From: Pelagophyceae sp. CCMP2097
Lineage: Eukaryota; Sar; Pelagophyceae
Length of the DNA stretch: 30,848 nucleotides
Direction of reading: 5' to 3'
Assembly (NCBI GenBank): GCA_026770575.1
Contig: MU657201.1
Span: 53,952 to 84,799 of the forward strand
The notes under the pieces are model-generated. The model was given only the letters and a program-made list of their open reading frames with translations. It did no database searches and was not told where the DNA came from. Below, in pieces: positions 10,124-18,475 of the stretch; within the stretch, counting starts at the first letter, position 1, and each line of letters opens with the position of its first letter. Position numbers and translations under genes: made by a program.

Positions 10124-10790
10124 GGTTCACCCGTCGCAGGCGGCGCAGCCGCCTCATGCTGCCGCCGCACGCGGCGCACCCTTCTTTTGCTGATGCTTGC
10201 GGGCAGCCGCAGTAGGCGGCGCAGCCGCCTTATGCTGCCGCCGCTGGCGGCGCAGCCGCCTTATGCAGCTACCGCAGTCGGCGCAGCCGCCTTTTGCCGC
10301 TGCTGGCGGCGCAGCAGCCGCAGTCGGCGCAGCCGCCTTTTGCCGTTGCTGGCTGCGCAGCCGCCGCATGCGGCGCAGCTGCCTCTTGCTGCCGCTACTC
10401 GCGGTTCAGCCGTTGCAGGCGGCCCAGCCGGCTCACGTATCCGCCGCAGGCGGCGCAGCCGCCTTTTGCCGCTGCTGACGGCGCAGCCGTTGCAGGCGGC
10501 CCAGCCGCCTTATGCTGCCGCCGCAGGCGGCGTAACCGTTGCATGCGGCGCAGCCGCCTTTTGTCCTTGCTGGCGGCGCAGCCGCAGCATGCGGCGCATC
10601 CACCTTATGCTGCCGACGCAGGCGTCGCAACTGCTTATGCAGCCGTCGCAGGTGGCGCAGCCGCCTTTTGCCGTTGCTGGCTACGCAGCCGCCGCATGCG
10701 GCGCAGCCGCCTCTTGTTGCCGCTGCTCGCGGTTCAGCCGTCGCTGGCGGCGCAGCCGCCTCACGCATCCGCCGCAGGCGCGCGCATTGT
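10070..10790 (+). repeat. GCC-rich minisatellite
   Basis: About 720 nt of imperfect units of roughly 24-42 nt built on GGCGGCGCAGCCGCC, joined by TTTTGCCGCTGCTGGC- or TTATGCTGCCGCCGC-type linkers. All frames on both strands stay open over long stretches (Ala/Arg/Ser/Leu-rich), so the ORFs here are composition artefacts. Confidence 0.85.
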
Positions 10791-11160
10791 TCATATGACT
10801 CTATGGGCAAGCGCTGGAGCCTGTCTATAGGTCAAAAACGGCTTCTATAGCGCTTTTTCATTTTTGGTGTTCTAATGTACTGCCCTGCGCCGCTAGCTTA
10901 TAGTTTTCGCCTTTTTCCACACAGAAGTTTAGCGTTCGTGAATACCTCTTGCCCCCACCTTCATGCGCAAACGTTCGGGAGGGTTCCCGGGGAAGCGCGC
11001 GGGGACGTGCGATAAACTTGCCAACTTGAATGCACAAAACTATCGCAAAAATCAACTGAAAACCCGTTTATCGCTATTTTTTTTAAAAAGCGCCTTGAGT
11101 AGGCGCCCTTGAGTAGGCGCCCTTCAGAGGGCGTACCCCCTACGGGGGCCCCTGTGTGAA
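10791..11160. other. AT-richer spacer with small hairpins
   Basis: No gene was seen. Composition drops from GC-rich to mixed, with T and A runs near 10855 and 11080. At the right edge there are two and a half copies of CGCCCTTGAGTAGG, a hairpin CGCCCT-TCAG-AGGGCG, and CCCCCTACGGGGG, ending right where kelch homology starts at about 11161. Confidence 0.55.
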
Positions 11161-11676
11161 GATGACGCGTCTCTATTGTCGAGTACGGAGATCCTCAACC
11201 TGGACACGATGACCTTTTCGCCAGGGCCCACCATGGCTTCTCGACGCATAGGATGCGCGGCCGTCGCGCTCGACGAGCGCCACATCATGGTGGCCGGTGG
11301 CCAATCAAGTTTAGGACACTCTTTGACTACAACGGAGGTCCTCGACGTCCGGACCATGGCGTTTGCGCCCTGTCCGTCGATGGGCTCGGCACGCAATGGA
11401 TGCGCGGCCGTGGCCGTCGATGCTCGACACGTCCTCGTCATCGGCGGGCAGGACTCGATAAGCACGGAATTAGCCACGTCCAAGCTCCTCGACGTGGCGA
11501 CGATGGAGTTCGCGCCCGGGCCGGCCATGCAGGCTGAGCGCAGTGGCGTCGCAGCGGTTCGACTCGACGCCGCGGGGGAAGAGCCGCGGATCTTCGTGGT
11601 CGGGAGCAGGACGTCCGAGACGACGGTGCTCGCCGCGGTCGCTCGCAGGGGCGGAGTGGCGCGCCAGCGGCGGTGA
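11161..11676 (+). CDS. Kelch-repeat protein fragment, 5'-truncated copy
   Basis: The frame reads DDASLLSSTEILNLD, then FSPGPTMASRRIGCAAVALD, HIMVAGGQSS, MAFAPCPSMGSARNGCAAVA and HVLVIGGQDS, and ends at 11676. These are two to three kelch repeats (GG plus the R-x-GCAAVA strand) in one intact frame. There is no ATG at the front: homology to the decayed copy at 9250-9690 begins abruptly inside a repeat. So this is a partial duplicate, or a 3' exon whose upstream exons were lost. Whether it is expressed is unknown. Confidence 0.6.
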   Translation, partial: DDASLLSSTEILNLDTMTFSPGPTMASRRIGCAAVALDERHIMVAGGQSSLGHSLTTTEVLDVRTMAFAPCPSMGSARNGCAAVAVDARHVLVIGGQDSISTELATSKLLDVATMEFAPGPAMQAERSGVAAVRLDAAGEEPRIFVVGSRTSETTVLAAVARRGGVARQRR

Positions 11677-11849
11677 CGCATCATCTTTCGGGCTACCCCG
11701 GCGCGGTCCATCGAGCAGCCCGCAAAGGAGGCCCCGCAAAGGAGGCAGAGGTCCCGCAAAGGAGGCCGGGGCCCCGCCACGGAGGCCGGGGTCGTTGCCG
11801 TAGTCTCGGGTGCTCTATTCTAAAGTTGGAGCCTCTTGAAATACACCTT

Positions 11850-12896
11850 TTAGCGTTCGCCGAGCCTTGTCCGCGCGTCCGCGACGGCCTCGCGGACGTT
11901 TGGGAGCATGTCGGGATGCATTTTCGCCTCGTCCAATTGCCAACTGCGCACCACACGCGTCTCGGCGGTGAACCTGCCTTGCGGTGAAAACCCGCTGCGG
12001 CCCTGTGTCCTTTCAGAGTAGGAGACGATTCGAATCGCCGGAACTTCAAGAAAGTAACAACAGAGCACAGCATCCGCCGCCGTGGCAACGTCTTCCGGTG
12101 AAAAAGAAGCTTTGCCGAAGTTGCTCCGTCGAAAGAATTCGCCTATAAACGCCGTCGCGTCGGCCGCCTTGACGGTTTTTGCGTTGACGCAGCGGTCGAA
12201 GGCGGACCCCGGTGACTCGTCTTCAAAATCCCAGGCGGGTATGAAGAATAACGCTTCCAAGTCTTCTTCTAAAGAGGTTAAAGAAGAATGAACAGCTAAA
12301 GGCACTCTTGGGAGCAGCGGCCAGTACGCATCGTTCTGCCAGGCGTCCATCTGATCATTTAGTTCTTGCGAAGCGTTGGAGTGCGCCAAAGCCTGCAAAA
12401 CCCCATCCCGTAAACCCCTTTCCAGCTCGCTCAGCTTTTTTTCCACTGCGTTGAATTCTATAAGTTCGCCGCCGGACCGCGGGGATGAAACGACGCTCGA
12501 CTGCGCTTCTAACACCATGCTAAAGTCTTGCCCTAGAGCCTTTTTCGCGACTCGGAGCAATTTGAATTCTTCAAACGGCGCGTCGAACGCCGGCTCCGCC
12601 ACTTCGGCGTCATACGCGCCGTCCAGTTCCGGATAAAGCCAAGCGAGCTTGTAGAGCAGTTGGAGCACGGAAAAGTCTTCGAGAGGGCCCGTCAAAGGGA
12701 AGTTGAGCGGTGCCTCGTCGTAGCCAGAAGAGAACGACGTTGCGCCGACAGCAGTGGGCCCTCGGCGCGCCTGCAGCGCGACGTGCAGGGGCCGCGCGCC
12801 GTGCAAAGACGATAGCCGCGCCGCGATGAGCCGCGAGACGCCGCCGCCGCGCAGCAGGCCGCGCGCGGCCGCCATATACCCGCCTTGCAAGATCAC
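11850..12896 (-). CDS. Unrecognised protein with organelle-targeting-like N-terminus
   Basis: A single open frame of 348 residues. A better start may be the second Met at 12875, giving MAAARGLLRGGGVSRLIAAR. That segment is rich in Ala, Arg, Leu and Ser with no acidic residues, as in mitochondrial presequences. After about residue 60 the protein becomes acidic and normally composed (LTGPLEDFSVLQLLYKLAWL, FEEFKLLRVAKKALGQDF, VEKKLSELERGLRDGVLQAL, ADATAFIGEFFRRSNFGKAS) and ends near HPDMLPNVREAVADARTRLG. No family was recognised and no membrane segment or metal motif is evident. The length, composition and absence of frame breaks make it a likely real intronless gene; its role may be in the mitochondrial matrix. 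Confidence 0.7.
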   Translation of the reverse strand: MILQGGYMAAARGLLRGGGVSRLIAARLSSLHGARPLHVALQARRGPTAVGATSFSSGYDEAPLNFPLTGPLEDFSVLQLLYKLAWLYPELDGAYDAEVAEPAFDAPFEEFKLLRVAKKALGQDFSMVLEAQSSVVSSPRSGGELIEFNAVEKKLSELERGLRDGVLQALAHSNASQELNDQMDAWQNDAYWPLLPRVPLAVHSSLTSLEEDLEALFFIPAWDFEDESPGSAFDRCVNAKTVKAADATAFIGEFFRRSNFGKASFSPEDVATAADAVLCCYFLEVPAIRIVSYSERTQGRSGFSPQGRFTAETRVVRSWQLDEAKMHPDMLPNVREAVADARTRLGER

Positions 12897-12985
12897 CCGA
12901 TCGCAAAAGGGACCGCGATGTCCGAGTCGCTGAAAATATTGCTTTGGCGATGAGTGAAAGACTGCCAGTGTTTAAATTTACTGAC

Positions 12986-13015
12986 TAGGAATTCCTATCC
13001 GGATAGGAATTCCTA
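12986..13015. repeat. Perfect 30-bp palindrome
   Basis: TAGGAATTCCTATCC at 12986-13000 is followed directly by its exact reverse complement at 13001-13015, with no loop. Each arm itself contains the palindrome TAGGAATTCCTA. It lies at the left edge of the proposed insertion 12988-13508. Confidence 0.95.
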
Positions 13016-13362
13016 TTACAAGAGCGCGCTGGAAGCACACGGAGGACCCGACTTCGAGCGAAGGATACAGACAAATCCCATTGCAATGTCCACGTAAATA
13101 ATTAAAATTATTTAACTAATCGCTGAATCTTCAAATCCTCCTTCTTCTTTTTTAATTTCTTATTGAGCTATTTCTTTTTTTGTTTATTTTGCGGCCGACC
13201 AGATTCGAAACTGTGACCAAAAACTTCTTCTATGATGATTCCAATGAGGCTCCTGCTCGACCTCCACTCCCAATTTTAGCAATCGCATCAACCACCAATC
13301 GCTGAATCGGCCGAGTTGCTGCCCTTTTCTTCCCTAAGCTGGAACTTCACGGATTTACCCGG

Positions 13363-13410
13363 GGACGGACAGAAGGACAGACAGAAGGACGGACGGACAG
13401 ACGGACAGAC
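13363..13410 (+). repeat. GGACAGAC-type microsatellite
   Basis: Short tandem GGAC/AGAC tetranucleotide units with AGAA interruptions, 48 nt in total, inside the proposed insertion. Confidence 0.85.
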
Positions 13411-13450
13411 AAATTGCCCTCAGGGCAATCCTTCAATCAAAGGACCCGAA

Positions 13451-13493
13451 GGGCCCTTGCCGTAAACTGGCGTTGATTAAACGGCAAGGACCC
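13451..13493. repeat. Inverted repeat with 13-bp arms
   Basis: GGGCCCTTGCCGT at 13451-13463 pairs with ACGGCAAGGACCC at 13481-13493 with one mismatch (a possible G-U in RNA), around a 17-nt loop. Each arm lies next to a GGACCCGAAGGG block. Confidence 0.85.
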
Positions 13494-13744
13494 GAAGGGT
13501 CCTCATTTAAATCAAACCTTCAAACAGCGCGGGCAGGGGAAGGTCGGAGGCGGAGGCGACGGACGGGCACCAGGTCACCAGCAAGCAGCCGAAAGACTGT
13601 CGAAGCGGCGAGATATGGATCCCCGGGTGCGGTCGACGCACTCTCAAGGTGCTCCGAGGACCAAAGGCGTGCCGAGAGTTCAAGGCTCTTACTGCGAGCT
13701 GGATCTAGCACCGCGCGCTTGGTCAAAAGCGGCGGCATCGACGG

Positions 13745-14550
13745 TCAATTTGGCCGGCCGGGGGTCGCCGCGAGGTAGGCCGCGAGCTCTTTGGCCACCG
13801 CCGCAGAGCCGACGTACCCCTTGGCCGCCGCCGCAGCGCCGGCGTGCCCCTTGGCCGCGGCGCGCTTGTAGCAGCGCCTCGTTTGTGTTCCGCGGCACGC
13901 CGCGGCCGTCCACGTAACAGCCGGCGAGGTTGAAGAGCGCGTTTGCCTCGCCCTGCGCCGCGGCGAGGCGGTACCACCGCGCACGGCTTCGTCGTCCGAC
14001 TGCGCCACACCCTTGCCTTGGTAGAACAGCGCGCCGAGGTTGTTCTGCCCGATAGGATAGCCTTGGTCGGCTGCACATCGAAGCCACAGCGCGGCGGTCT
14101 TGAAGTTGGTCTTGACACCTTCCCCAGACCCATAAAAAATCTCCAGCTGCGCCTGAGATGCCGCATGTCCTTGCGCCGCAGCGCGCTCGATAAAATGGAC
14201 CGCCCGCTTGAAGCTCTTCTTGAGGCCCATTTCGCCTTCGAGGTATGCCTCTCCGAGCATGGCCTGCGCCAGGGCGTTCCCCTTGTCCACATGCTTCTGC
14301 AGCCGAATCAGGAACTCGGCAGCCGACTCGGCGGTTGGTGCTCGACAGAACGGGCACCGTGACCGCGTGTCGTAATCATCGCACTTGTCGGAGCAGTCTT
14401 TGCAAAGCTTCTTGCAGCAGCAGGCGATGAAAACATGCCTCTCAGATTCGATCGGAAGCAGGTCCAGACAGATGGCGCACGTGCCGCGCCAGGACGGTGT
14501 GACGTCGTTCAGCGCACTGGCCTTGACGACGGCCGTCGCTCGTGTGAGTT
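13745..14550 (-). CDS. RING-type zinc finger plus Sel1-repeat protein, two frame breaks
   Basis: Reading from about 14479, the RING-like finger is CAICLDLLPI, FIACCCKKLCKDC and CPFCRAP. RLQKHVDKGNALAQAMLGEA then leads into Sel1 repeats with periods of about 36 residues (AVHFIERAAAQGHAASQAQL, ALWLRCAADQGYPIGQNNLG, then WYRLAAAQGEANALFNLAGC in a second frame, then YKRAAAKGHAGAAAA). This finger-plus-Sel1 pairing is a large family in stramenopiles; the finger suggests ubiquitin ligation and the Sel1 repeats a binding scaffold. Two one-base frame breaks (about 13978-13985 and 13868-13878) interrupt the third and fourth repeats. They may be real lesions or sequence errors. The frame is open upstream to about 14770 without an ATG, so the 5' end is unknown and probably in another exon. 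Confidence 0.7.
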
Positions 14551-14770
14551 TTGGCGCTCGACCACTCGCGGCGCGCGCCGGTCGATATACCGGCTTGTTC
14601 TCACCGGTGCACCGCCGCGCCGCCCGCGACGTTTTGTCGCACTCTGGGCTCGCCAGCGCCGGGCGCTCGGCTGCCGCTTGCGATGGACCCCGCTGGAATC
14701 TTGTGGAATCCCAGTCAATCGTCCCAGCGTTTCCGGCCCCCGCTGCCTCCGGGGACGGGTTCCATTGCGA

Positions 14771-16462
14771 TTACGTCTCGTTTACGGAGGCTTCCCAGAG
14801 TTGCCGCGCTCGGGCGTACAGCGCGAGGTCGTGGACGTTCCTTCGTCGTAGTTCGGCGTAGGCGTTTGCGTTTGCGCCCGCGGCCGATGCGCCGAGCGGC
14901 GCCTTGGAAACGCCCGCGTTGAGGAGGCGCGGCGGCGCGGCGGCGACGGCCCAGCCTGCGAAAGGCCGATGCGGCGCGGGGGCCATGCGTCGTAGGACGG
15001 CCTCCGACGAACCCCCAGAGGGCCCTCTGCACGAGCCAGCATTCCCTCGGCGCACCGAGGCGCCTCTGCAGGACTTGGGGCGCGCGGTGGAGCTCGTCGG
15101 TGAGCAAGACCGCATCGAAGGCTTGTAATCTTTTGATGGCCTCCGCTAGGTGAGCTTTTGAAACTTGCCCCCACTCCAGGTCCAAAAGCGTCGCTTTGCC
15201 CGTCAGCTCGCGAACTGCGTAGTTGTCGGCGGCGTAGCGCCACTGCTTGCGGCAGCAGTGACGGAATTCGCCGCCGCCTCTCAGAGCGGCGACGGACCTA
15301 TTTTCCATTGTGTCCCGCCCGACGGCGGTTCGGGTTTTCCGGAAACGGACGCGGCGTCCAACGTGTTGGCGCCCGCTTGAAAGAACCCTTGGCCGTTGGA
15401 AACCTGCGCTCTCCGATTCTCCTTCAAGATGCGGCAAGCCGAGACGCACCTTGGCCCTGGAACAGACCTTGCATTCCCTCAGAGGCCTCGTCGCAAAGTC
15501 CATGAGCGTCGCGCCCGGCAGCGGTTCTCCGCGGAAGACGCCGGGCATGTCCACGGGGCGAGTGGCCATGAAGAAATGGGAAACTGCTCTCTCGATGGGT
15601 TCTCGCATCACCGTTACGTATAGAACCCCAGCCAAACCGCGGCCCAGGAACGCGGGCCTACGGGGCGGTCCGAAACGGACGAGGCGCGGGGGCGTACCAG
15701 TGTGAGCAGGGGCGCACCAGTGTAGCGAGAGAGGGAGCTCGACGTGCAAGAGCTCAAACGCCGCAGAGTGCGCGGCCAGCACCGCCCCCTGCGCCGCAAC
15801 GGACCCCGAACGAAGCACGGCCTCGTCTGCCGCCGAGGAGGGGCGGAAAGCCTCGCAGCCGCGCTGCACTGTACCATACAGGCCTACCCAGAGACATCTC
15901 CTATCGTGGTATACCCACGCTACCGCATTGTACTCTGCAAGCACCCGGGTGCCGCGGGTGCCTCTCTCCGGGGTGCCTCTCGTTGAGTGCAGCCAGCCCT
16001 CGCTCTCCTGCAGGGCCGCTCTCGGGTGCCTCGCCGCCGGGATGCAAAGCCTGGCGGTTCGGGTTTTCCACCTCTAATCGCCGAACGCGGCGCCTCGCCG
16101 CGTCTTGAACCGCTCTCGATCCGGTCCGCGCACGCTACGCGCGCGCGCCGCGCGTAGTCCACCAGCGACCAGCCTAGCGCAGAAGTCGCGGGAATCGTCG
16201 AAGCTTTGCAGAAGGACGCACCTCCCGTCTTCTGAAGATGCACAAAAACAGTTAGGTTCCTTTGCCGCGCCGCATGCCGCCGGAACAGGCGCGGCACCGT
16301 CGAACCGCACGCCTGCCGGGATGCGTTGGAAGCGGCGCTCCCTCCCAGAGCCGCCGCCGGGCCCAGAGCCGCCGGGCCCAAAGCCTCGCTTCGACGCCCG
16401 CAGGGCACCCCCGACGCACGTCGGCGTGGGCCGCGGCGTCGGCGCGGTGGCCGCGGAGCCAC
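14771..16462 (-). CDS. Sulfotransferase, PAPS-dependent (several exons)
   Basis: The two PAPS-binding motifs of the carbohydrate/protein sulfotransferase superfamily are visible in order: the 5'-phosphosulfate loop VFVHLQKTGG near 16230-16260, and the 3'-phosphate motif VTVMREPIERAVSHFF near 15560-15610. Downstream come CCRKQWRYAADNYAVREL and AIKRLQAFDAVLLTDELHR. A last piece in another frame (AYAELRRRNVHDLALYARAR) ends in VNET at 14771, matching the usual N-x-x-D-x-x-LY tail. The enzyme would transfer sulfate from PAPS to a glycan or protein, probably in the Golgi. The exon joins were not solved: the frame changes between the first motif and 15944 and again between about 14940 and 15100. A GTGCGT donor sits right after KTGG. 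The Arg-rich start at 16462 has no clear membrane anchor. Confidence 0.72.
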
Positions 16463-17164
16463 TCTGTCGCGCAGTCGCGAGGTGTGTTGACCTAGAGCGT
16501 AGGGTGGTTCATGGCGTGGCAGTAGTGACTCTGGGTGGTTCGTATAGGTAGTCCTAGAGTCCTAGAGGTAGCCCCATGGCCCGCCCGTCGACGGCCGGAA
16601 GCGCCCGCTCGAAGGGCCACGGTGTCCGGGTCCTCTGATGCCGCTCACTTGACCGCCTTTGCCGGGTTTGAACCGCGTTTGCCTTTAACGGCGCGGCCTT
16701 GCACGGCTGCCTGGAGGCACCGCGCCGCGCACGCCGCGGGAGCGGCCCCGCACCACTTGTCCAGCTGGTCCGAAACGACGGCGCACCGATTAGAGCCGTT
16801 GTCGCAGAACCGTCCCCCGAAGCCTATGGGACTATAGGAAATACTATAGAAAAGTCCATAGAAAAGTCTATAGAATTTCCTAGAGAAAAGCCTGTGGGTC
16901 TCGACGAGTCTTGGCGAGCCGCGCGGCGCCTCGGAGACGTACCTTCGCACCACGAATGGTCCCTGTTTTGCGCGCACCATTCGCACGGACTCCCGACAGC
17001 CTCCCACCTACGAGACGCCTCCCGTGCTTAAGGCCCGCCGCGAGTGTTTTCAGAAGCATCGAAAAAGACGCGCGCCAAAACGACGCGCGACTCACGGCGC
17101 CGTCGCGGCCGAAAACGACAGCGCTGCCCCGGAAGCGCACCTACGCGGCCGCTCCGTCGCGCCT
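16463..17164. other. Spacer, no gene recognised
   Basis: Open frames here (for example 16645-17007 - and 16911-17723 +) are shadows of composition. The region holds a CTATAG/CCTAGAG-rich patch (16828-16884) and a copy of TGATGCCGCTCA at 16636-16647, the same 12-mer that ends the terminal repeats of the element at 25785-26890. Confidence 0.45.
16828..16884. repeat. CTATAGAAAAGTC repeat patch
   Basis: Three to four copies of (C)TATAGAAAAG(T/C)C run in a row, bracketed by ATAGGAAAT on the left and its near-inverse ATTTCCTAG on the right. The vocabulary (TATAGGAA, TTCCTAGAG) is that of the two short ABC-F introns at 6158-6447 and the palindrome at 12986. Confidence 0.65.
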
Positions 17165-17872
17165 TCAAGGCATTTGCGAAGCGTACCATGAACACGCCGC
17201 GCCGCCCACGTCGGCGGGCGCGGCCGCCGCGGCGTGCGCGGCGTCTCGGCGGCGTCCGAAGCGGCGGAGCGCGGTTGCGGCGGGCGGGGGTGCGGCAGGT
17301 TCGGGTGCGGCGGCGGCTTCGGCGGCCGCGGCCGCTGCGGCGGCGTCCGCGTCGGCGGCGGTCGCTCCGCCGGCGCGCGAGCGGTGGCCCGCGGCTGCGG
17401 CTTTGAAGTCCGCGATCGCGTCCGCTTTCCGCGCCGCTTTGTCGGCCGCGTTTGCCACTTTCAAGACCTCGTTTGCCTCTGCGTTAGCCTTTCGCTCAAA
17501 GGCCTTCAAATGGGCTTTGGCGGATTCCGATTTGGGCCCGGGGTCGACCCATCGTTCCATCGCGGCGGCGCTGAAACTGGAATCGGACTCTGTCAAAGCA
17601 ACCAACGCAGCCAAAGCCTCTTGCCTCGCCCGATCCACCAATGCCGATTCGTTGTCGTGCGCCACGGCGCGGTTGCGCGCGCGGCGCCGAGCGCGCTTGC
17701 CCGCCGCGCCGATGGCATGCTGAGGCGGCGGCGCGGCGGCGAAGTGCGAGCGCTGCGGCGACTGTTCGCTGTATAGCGGCTGCGCCTCGTCGGTGGCGGC
17801 GGGCTGGTACAGCGCCCGAACCGGGAGCGCCGCGAGCGCCGCGACGGCGCTCAGACCCCAAGAGAGCCGCAT
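17165..17872 (-). CDS. Secreted Ala-rich protein, function unknown
   Basis: I chose the Met at 17872 rather than the upstream one at 17980 because it starts a clean signal peptide (MRLSWGLSAVAALAALPVRA), giving 235 residues. The mature part has an alpha-helical, Ala/Glu/Lys-rich middle (ESALVDRARQEALAALVALT, AKAHLKAFERKANAEANEVL) that could form coiled coil. A low-complexity Ala tract follows (DADAAAAAAAAEAAAAPEPA), then a short tail with one Cys (GGAACSWYASQMP). No enzyme motif was found. The poly-Ala tract reflects GCG/GCC repeats in the DNA, but the signal peptide and charged helical region support a real gene. Confidence 0.55.
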   Translation of the reverse strand: MRLSWGLSAVAALAALPVRALYQPAATDEAQPLYSEQSPQRSHFAAAPPPQHAIGAAGKRARRRARNRAVAHDNESALVDRARQEALAALVALTESDSSFSAAAMERWVDPGPKSESAKAHLKAFERKANAEANEVLKVANAADKAARKADAIADFKAAAAGHRSRAGGATAADADAAAAAAAAEAAAAPEPAAPPPAATALRRFGRRRDAAHAAAAAPADVGGAACSWYASQMP

Positions 17873-18475
17873 TGCGCGACAGCTGTAACACCGCAAGTCG
17901 CTAAAAGGTCCGAATGAACGGGCGGTCGGATTTTCGTCCGGCAGTGATGGTCCTCTCGCAGGCCCCAGCGCGCTTTGCACCCACCGCGAATCGGAGGGTG
18001 CTTGTGCGTTGGAGCGGGTCCACAGATTCGTTGGGGGTAGAATTTAGACGTAAATTCGTTGAGGGGTGGCCAGCAAGATTTTCAAGGGGCGCGGCTCCTT
18101 GTTGACGCCTCGAAGTGTGACCCTTTGGCACCTCGCCAGCGCGGGCGTGTCCGTCGAGGCCGGGGTGGGAGCACTGAGAGCAGAAGGCACTGGTGCACCT
18201 CAGTCGCCCGCGCTACAGCAACTCCTCGAAATGTCGGGAATCCCGAGAAGAAAACCCGCTCGAGATGAGAGAAAGGGTCCCTCCGAAACATTCTTTTGAA
18301 AGCGCCGACATGGCGGTCTCTCGACAGTCGGACGATGAGTTCGGACGTGCAATGTTGAGGATGTACTCCGAGGGACTTTGAACGTGCGCTGTTCTCGTCG
18401 GCGCTGCGAGGGACTTTTTAAAGGAGGGTGGGAGTTGGAAAAACATGTGATTACTTGCTTCGGCGCCCCTTTGAA
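17873..18475. other. Spacer between two minus-strand genes
   Basis: No gene was recognised. It would hold the promoter of the Ala-rich secreted protein and the 3' flank of the subtilase gene. The ORFs at 18066-18299 (+) and 18213-18446 (-) have no recognisable features. Confidence 0.45.

Larger units (their letters stand above)
12988..13508. mobile_element. Probable insertion of about 520 bp
   Basis: The left flank TTTAAATTTACTGACTA (12971-12987) and right flank AAATCAAACCTTCAAACAG (13509-13527) recur close together at 26908-26962, where no such insert lies between them. The insert holds the 30-bp palindrome, an AT-rich segment (about 13095-13190), a GGACAGAC microsatellite and a right-end inverted repeat (13451-13493). 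AATCGCTGAATC occurs twice inside it (near 13118 and 13297). No coding region was found, so it would be non-autonomous, or the tail of a retroelement. Confidence 0.5.

Noticed and set aside
10070..10790. CRISPR-like array
   Set aside because: The units are contiguous, variable and low-complexity without unique spacers, and the context is eukaryotic.
9557..10798. 413-residue plus-strand ORF
   Set aside because: It joins a decayed kelch segment out of frame with the GCC-rich minisatellite, so there is no coherent protein.
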